DNA from: Micromonospora pisi
Lineage (GTDB): Bacteria; Actinomycetota; Actinomycetes; Mycobacteriales; Micromonosporaceae
Assembly: GCF_003633685.1 (NCBI RefSeq)
Contig: NZ_RBKT01000001.1
Location: 4,340,001 to 4,404,000, forward strand
Direction of reading: 5' to 3'
DNA length: 64,000 nucleotides
This document shows positions 63,301 to 64,000 of the stretch, in pieces. Numbering within the stretch: the first letter of the stretch is position 1; every line of letters begins with the position of its first letter. The notes under the pieces are model-generated. The model did not search any database. It saw nothing but the letters and a program-made list of their open reading frames with translations, and was not told where the DNA came from. The position numbers were made by a program, and so were the translations under genes.

Positions 63301-64000
63301 GCTGCGGATCCTGTCCGACGGCGTCGACGGGCGCAACCGGCTCGCCGAACACCTCTCCGGCCTGCTGGCGCCGGGCACCTCCATCGAGGCGCCCGGGGGC
63401 ACCGTCGTCCACGTCGCCGACGGTGGCGTCGAGGTCGACGGGGTCCGTGCCGACCTGCGCTGGGTCCGCTACGTCTCCGGTTCGTTCCCGAGCCGGGACG
63501 AGCCGATGCCGGTGACAGAACGGATCAGGTCGTACTACCCCAACCCTGACCTGGTTCCCGGCGAGGACCTCTACCGGGCGCTCGACGGTGACGAGGACGA
63601 CGACGGTAACCCGGTGCTGCACCGGCATCAGCCGTCGCAGGCCGTGGTGCTCACCGACGATCAGGACCAGCGCTACGGGCTGACCCCCTTCGCCGTACGC
63701 CGCTGGGCCGCCGACAACGGCGTGGACCTGCCCGAGTCGCAGGCGTTCGAACGGCAGATCGTCGCGGTGCTCTACCCGGACCGACGTACGCCCGCGCAGG
63801 TTCACCGCGTCGACGACGCCCTGCGCTTCGTACAGCAGATCCGTGGACTGGTCCGGGACCAGTTGCCGCTGGGCCCGGCGGAGGCGATCGAGGCTGTCGA
63901 GACGGCCGGCTGGTGGGTGCTGCGGCAGTTCCCGCCGGACGAGTTCGTCCACGTCGGGTTGGGAAACCGGCCGGCCGGAATCATGGCGGCGCTTCCCCAG
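48326..64000 (+). CDS. Giant type VII-linked multi-domain protein, probable effector/toxin (3' end outside window)
   Basis: One frame without a stop from ATG 48326 (AGGAG upstream) to the window edge, 5,225 codons and still open. Residues 1-175 are helical with a WEG turn (residues 61-63) and one hydrophobic stretch (129-151), resembling the CpnT-type/WXG N-terminus. Residues about 360-1,735 are a Pro/Gly/Ser-rich linker with 10-, about 100- and 32-residue repeats. Residues 1,735-2,360 hold a globular region ending in the zinc-protease site HEMLHLFGLFDE (2302-2313) and LMGYS (2347-2351). Later come two copies of a GRTYAVL module (near 2,440 and 4,300), a region vaguely like glutamine-deamidase toxins (3,520-3,600), and two related alpha/beta modules near 4,640 and 4,960. 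Adjacent eccC and WXG100 genes indicate type VII export. Which domain is the toxic one is unknown. Confidence 0.85.
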   Translation, partial: MPDPLGPDPQTGLMPPRFPPSPGPDFEAIFEYAAQWIKLGDQLFEYYERLAMGMANVTWEGDAGAARAKAIEALQPLGKLLIDPANDPKGSQMPSACRVLWNIGESINWYAVKLQEQRHKEDADAVKQIFLGVFMIALMFVMFMPVLGFIAELMATFTRLLVAVVRMFEGAVWMERLAGFVGGAIDGALGAYAADKIFTKIAGDIVGVDPDTSTKNLIIEVATGAGLGGIFGLAAAGARNAPRNLPGSGGGVKVTGGGTVKPGTLDDYKPSGVGNTTPTSGGTYRPGTGGNASPSVYNGPRIGNGEPISIRTGGHTDVATPQDFGAGGIQRPSVSRPDISAGGGPKGLGGSPHEMVPPPTRPDPSTGVSARPPQEHLDTSTPLSSRPNSTSGRTPGENVALNSGGRPPANGTPTPARPSGPEPLPSRPSHDLPPASGGRPAQGGLETPPAKPEVGGARPGGSGGTGVGGRPGGPEGVGGRPGGPEGVGGRPGGPEGVGGRPGGPEGVGGRPGGPEGDPGQALQARRDAAARAAEARAGGFRVDDHGVSAAGSRPGGHSAGGRPGESADPGQALQVRREAAARAAESRATLSPEPPRPNGPSPDPVNGRPGAVDRTGVAQPSVDGAGRPTVRSTAQPPEPGRQVFRTNPVTGNRELVTLAKPRNDPFPSGGDTLGAKPQVSNAHPAPNVRDTPAGGDRTAVEGNQGDLTYYEVDPRTGVAKPTEIGPGESILTVKPASGSEHGNFGYKGGQRVPIGDPAERVPVYDARTGRWDVEAVPAKPSPGGDSFHVTSPHGRPPGDPVPEPEGPFQALRRDSDGNVDLVTYRREPGVGKGADADGFTFRRLGGGDKGWQDEGFVGKPTQVERITTVPQGHRLDGRPVELDTQVDSVLVRNQKTGLWEAVPNAPKSGNAPAAPVESGGRLYFRAGPEGNGLRPVEVKGDPIEVVKVRNDGNVENTTFSPSGEGQPQLRVGADGRLVTDTPGNISPHELTFDPRSGHLTYRGSAGPEPHGTAGGSGDGPAGGGVDGPTSGRAGGPAGGGRSGGGTGGLGQRPEGNGSKTQTETRTVTFTEDKPQQVIRPPREDVDGPVIRDPEPSPASGARDTAGPVPQERIGGGSGTTGQRLGGGGRSEVQSSRPADTRTGVGTPRDGGESGGAATGPKHLTREEMADLVQRRLDSQPRIERPKPSGTPETSGTPETLGTPEPAPSSGARDTAGPVPQERTGGGSGTAGHRSGGGSGGGTRSEVQSSRPGGSATGPKHLTREEMADLVQRRVDSQPRIERPKPSETSGTPETSGTPETLGTPKPAPSSGARDTAGPVPQERTGGGSGTTGQRSGTPRDGGESGGAATGPKHPTREERADLVQRRVDSQPRIERPKPSGTPESSAAPKKLPSPTPKEVLEAARQRGLRFQAGADIKPPVKKLPSPTPKEVLEAARQRGLRFQAGADIKPPVKKLPSPTPKEVLEAARQRGLRFQAGADIKPPAKKLPSPTPKEVLEAARQRGLRFQAGADIKPPAKKLPSPTPKEVLEAARQRGLRFQAGADIKPPAKKLPSPTPKEVLEAARQRGLRFHPGADPQPVNNQRPTPTRTASGPTKPAPPSKGTAPSKPETGTAQRAPESPTTTRTAPASAPTSTRGPASTRGPVSRTDPARTAVTASRAPHAEGVEAAPIAPTDTTGRPGGGQGSTDGPWTQSGWSAWDDPAPVIRRPELGSPPPPMSRTPIPGWDDLPEAVRPELPSANYETLDVNGLPLAAMNLGQSGKSDASAASVSSLWHGSEQPTMRGRDLGSVVVVPNGSTALRGAALRGHLEDLRGAKPDADPAQDDDAEFTVDFVTWVRVAAASATSDQAMRAFGPHGPGADQRLTVTVEVGLVAGVAAATDLGQWLAAMLNREFNLGLTRWAQRQGVTPPRVQVMHRVMPVSELPNWTPGSDWVRLRYDGSEPLPAQQPHVRRGQRADILDGWTIQVDRDPMTLELTPQGRSAAEVLAVEVGARAVERYLAGEAGPEVTVIGQYDEAGRGDVDDAEAGAQAAYRPLVAALDVGVREELHRVWRREPTPDEVDDVVGTVVFQHYYQSVKNDDPARIFAMPVEIQVSAPALPPPLPVDDRDQPSSDYLSVWRTSPEWGSGPGWWRAENPVRGVDSIASELPESAFTTVRMQFVDVRDPLGEAAQLLRNFNLNLSYDVARVQLTRQSTGVDSTPRWVRVFRIRLHLDPEQGVAADVVQRLQAHATNALRRQLNERYNFPNGDQFHLLLEFTDSSIAHQRIAVPGRASQQPEVANALTWPEKLLDDSEEAVERAVLHEMLHLFGLFDEYPNQRSMTRPRVFAAPARGKQGWRVPGRTAAPALMGYSNLPVPELVVPRYLAQLSQIQESQVAPGVTTVHLDGDDIQVTSAPRIDDWLALQPVMLPQQPQDVADVNQRLANDQRYASEVADALVDRVEATVYGRTYAVLHEAEANRFIAGERFLVRVHDTYPEEVAAGDQVLIFDSHSVQVRGVQFVPTDVAVDLAQRYDGGARFVYAGYVTDEVDPEADTLTAGEDPGFQSETDDFDVALGDDQGFLFDGDDLFEMGPDDLPSVMAQSSAGSAGLVGSNGTEPGPTTTPAPDALVWDRELAFRFGHLAGPAEVQTDERDDAQETRLNPFWSPLAELPSATVTDNLDHGWIFVVDADGGIRVGGEMPEEFLTSPVFDDLLLGMRRHDPDLTRDGLRDLLATGHPTVAVDFDEWGRTVVRPARFAGELRFDQASGHWQVSDLSGRFMQPAVRGAALPRDVRWWLDNVAAEFSTHLGVPVRTAPPSDGPPIDEVAVETRRERVTRQVWAIVGRYPTASESDRDHLASAAEAVLLDFHAPVDRALDAAAQQAQALGLPPAVNVQPPTSPPTAYEEYARDLDRQIALAASYLGVESVRYYHDQLDQDGQTEPASLSPQAVAHAFLHHPPQQILRDVLDRQSPDREIALAASDLASVVTGSLAGFEGSAYLQVHTEDLQLLPTVEGVLTLPGALVATTERMDPEPGRTVIELRTWTAIDADALAENRVLVRPDSHFQVSSSGPDGVTLTEVPGPLFASAEGPAVYATARLLDLGHPIPGTYLQLPAMSAVRHEEELAPEHGAITLVVRPLVPPTGPGPLWLDPRAVYGVGTVDQDDDGNTRVELFEASRSAREARAGMPVEMPWLPMPAGGRLSEAEARVPQDGPLVTEAQTNRLRWQRLRLVPSALLIRGSLDSLLDAAGAGILTGITDHDEYLREQIDDDDSLTPQAFGLPEDTAITSVPNDPVGVELVPALVAQYYGIGVVVVRPDGSLTRFTGAEDPDQEPIVLVQTPQGLLPAVRDTDVVAVDPATTESSGARAQMADPMLVEAAFAVPAELLRQVNQHLGGLGHARVSAARVVQARAELTAAPSNERGLAEWIAHQIKFGRPPQTHGGSRPHRTPEDRIREDSPSSISTGGSASRQPTDQHSAHGPADPSSRNRPGMVPSGPVSGAGRIWVSWAMRAALASLPRWNPESGEADRALRVRTVLDRLGAGVGVRVDRSAQRHTETIGGQLGGRFRNSGLSRLADLRPGAVTAVWINTPNDPAHLVLVERRRDGRYVQVETQPRGQGVFTEFEPTGWSAEGPTPVVFTGPVRMVLDDNDQLGQFDIPDALVGRPRSATGPAGDWIVKVLDEPQVRDFIQFFGLTEPAGPVLAEPLPSSEESVGWRFFEFLRHALASRPDELIDPRFIELLRYALAERMDEVARTPEDRFVGLLGLLRNISAELGDDQRWLSDGLNAVIETLANGNPQLAEAGRIDELVSHPTVHALGGLLGDALDNPGPTVPVPARADRTGERRVPTPDEILQGLQVVQTSLMRLSVPFHATQTSHAARQRFERSLNEVHTLMEAAGGSSATGRFAALHGPIREAWTTLQVLRGAAYARSRRAGRQSSAPAAGAAPSVDPPALPRSGPAAEVTPWELEQRLVHLADPAEPTPTAPPAAGAGGRTGTRWLGRFRSPVARLFHRMVPRPAPSRRATEPAEESPLYPERIEVSIAQTVTVHDDQGEILTSFDGLAGTAAGSAEDPVRQPMFSTNTIPETDTESPALASADDVQAYVRSDFAARMLDAVRNPAVTDNSVEQTRHLVRVAEDVEWWEDASIGDALDGLFAGVRRIEAMPDSVPILSWEEAAVVLVGARAAADVVAAVGEAGPHLSGRDRERVDLAFGVLARVRGNLRQPPPDNPRLAAAILEVRRSADALESHFDATRWRGDGGSTPSDNWSDDQAQAALVLDRMLRMDQNRFNARPLEEGGRRHETELHDALSVLAAGEWVRGRTYAVLPRTTADSFERERFLLRVSAVPDPDTVPEDHEVLTFESTYLHVRHNGWEGLFIPPDTPLNRDGNSYWFQGPDGEPEPLVLPDHRPAPVRTTAEQPAVAPPPTWPLVRDAVPRSEGAPVPDRQDLPATDTGPGSGAGGGRRRPLPSVPQAAGSAPTPTGRVMPPANFGPVSSPPVLPAEEPVPAEEPVPAEEPVPPKEPVLPTQPVRPVGRALPRPPGASPDVVSGEVDGRRPGLDGTPARDSVAEARVAAANHHQHRVPLPTVMQPRATGRMTEDESRRARASWPDGSTWDHLLASAAPPGYRVYSPYPSDGRQHRGQIHVEQIGWRVPAEAARTQPLPNIATVFVAVSPDLAPNAVADLLAEVVVRVYGTASVPLLRVLVPGSGGENPVLARLADQLPGQVEIVGPLGDWAVGRDGRLFDPTEPAPGWALHRTGKEPQEVRGLAAEVRAAENVARPMPYGTTEERLAEWVTRTAGSAGDDPVERISQLHRALYGDAVAADTREALAEADGARWTDAPRGAVAWDVVRHGPGSSALVRLLDDSGNTIDLGVIRNSERGIFWISLPAGTVEPMPTVPSFGGWTQVILRDPSGRTQPPSHQAQLPSWWQQIAVGQALTPYVNGELVAYWAASGLVIAAATGTRPDTATVGVLPDRLTVNVAVGPEIRTGPLARVIAPLLRGLYPGGAPPLRILSDGVDGRNRLAEHLSGLLAPGTSIEAPGGTVVHVADGGVEVDGVRADLRWVRYVSGSFPSRDEPMPVTERIRSYYPNPDLVPGEDLYRALDGDEDDDGNPVLHRHQPSQAVVLTDDQDQRYGLTPFAVRRWAADNGVDLPESQAFERQIVAVLYPDRRTPAQVHRVDDALRFVQQIRGLVRDQLPLGPAEAIEAVETAGWWVLRQFPPDEFVHVGLGNRPAGIMAALPQ
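49721..49870 (+). repeat. Five tandem 30-bp repeats (GVGGRPGGPE)
   Basis: Units start at 49721, 49751, 49781, 49811 and 49841, in frame within the giant gene (residues 466-515). They differ only at a few synonymous third positions, so they have arisen or been homogenised recently. Confidence 0.92.
51602..52487 (+). repeat. Three long imperfect repeats, about 250-330 bp each
   Basis: Copies start near 51602, 51932 and 52235 with PEP(S/A)P..SGARDTAGPVPQER, then a variable Gly/Ser stretch and GPKHLTREEMADLVQRR with VDSQPRIERPKP. They differ by small in-frame insertions and deletions (extra GTPETS units). All lie in the linker of the giant protein, residues about 1,093-1,387. Confidence 0.88.
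52490..53065 (+). repeat. Six tandem 96-bp repeats (32 residues each)
   Basis: Units begin at 52490, 52586, 52682, 52778, 52874 and 52970. The first five are almost base-identical; the sixth diverges at its end. Each encodes KKLPSPTPKEVLEAARQRGL and then RFQAGADIKPP. Codon choice (TTG, CTT, CCT, CGT, TTT) is AT-richer than the rest of the gene. Residues 1,389-1,580 of the giant protein. Confidence 0.95.
61766..61819 (+). repeat. Three tandem 18-bp repeats (PAEEPV)
   Basis: Identical units at 61766, 61784 and 61802, followed by the related PPKEPV. They form an acidic proline-rich hinge between two folded parts of the giant protein, at about residues 4,481-4,498. Confidence 0.9.

Noticed and set aside
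62285-63952. Minus-strand frame of 555 codons near the right edge
   Set aside because: Opposite the duplicated modules of the giant gene; no motif, no ribosome-binding site.

Overview
The window is very GC-rich, densely coded and rich in GTG starts, ATGA/GTGA overlaps and two-component systems. Gene content (LCP protein, DUF5324-cyclophilin-rhomboid block, LytTR systems beside acetate-type symporters, a type VII secretion locus with a giant effector-like gene) points to an actinomycete, most likely Micromonosporaceae. That placement is inference from content; no rRNA is present to test it.

Layout. 0.2-5.6 kb (minus strand): an LCP cell-wall polymer ligase, a nucleotide-sugar epimerase/decarboxylase, a sodium/solute symporter with its DUF485 partner, and a flavin-reductase-like gene. 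5.6-8.0 kb: an ABC exporter pair. 8.1-11.8 kb is an accessory patch: an XRE/TPR regulator, four tiny translationally coupled genes, two copies of a perfect operator (GGGTAC-N5-GTACCC), a DUF4034-like gene, and a decayed copy of the 3' end of the neighbouring symporter. 12-20.2 kb: a second symporter pair, a DUF4153/4173 membrane protein, an OmpR-type two-component system and a LytS/LytTR system, with three DnaA-box-like 9-mers between the two systems. 20.4-27.0 kb: envelope glycan and lipid functions (polyprenyl-phosphate sugar transferase, GT4) with an Fpg-type DNA glycosylase, then a CDP-alcohol phosphotransferase / glycerol-1-phosphate-dehydrogenase-like / nucleotidyltransferase trio. 27-42 kb: housekeeping genes (NUDIX, aminotransferase, CorA, DUF5324, cyclophilin, rhomboid, thiolase, OmpR system, GT39- and GT2-type glycosyltransferases, SoxR with its box, quinone oxidoreductase) and tRNA-Ser(UGA).

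42.2-64 kb is a type VII (ESX-like) secretion locus: a divergent helical protein, two coupled WXG100-like proteins, a three-ATPase EccC, and one reading frame that starts at 48326 and runs without a stop to the window edge, at least 5,225 codons. I read this frame codon by codon. Its product has a WXG-type helical N-terminus with one hydrophobic segment, long repeat-rich linkers (10-, about 100- and 32-residue repeats), a metzincin/snapalysin-like HExxHxxGxxD zinc site with a downstream LMGYS turn, and internally duplicated modules. It is the best candidate in the window for an undescribed system: a giant multi-domain type VII substrate, probably a toxin or effector. EccB, EccD, EccE and mycosin are not in the window and may lie beyond the right edge.

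The second candidate is the XRE regulator with its four-gene micro-operon at 8.1-10.5 kb, where the sequence itself shows both the regulator and its probable binding sites.
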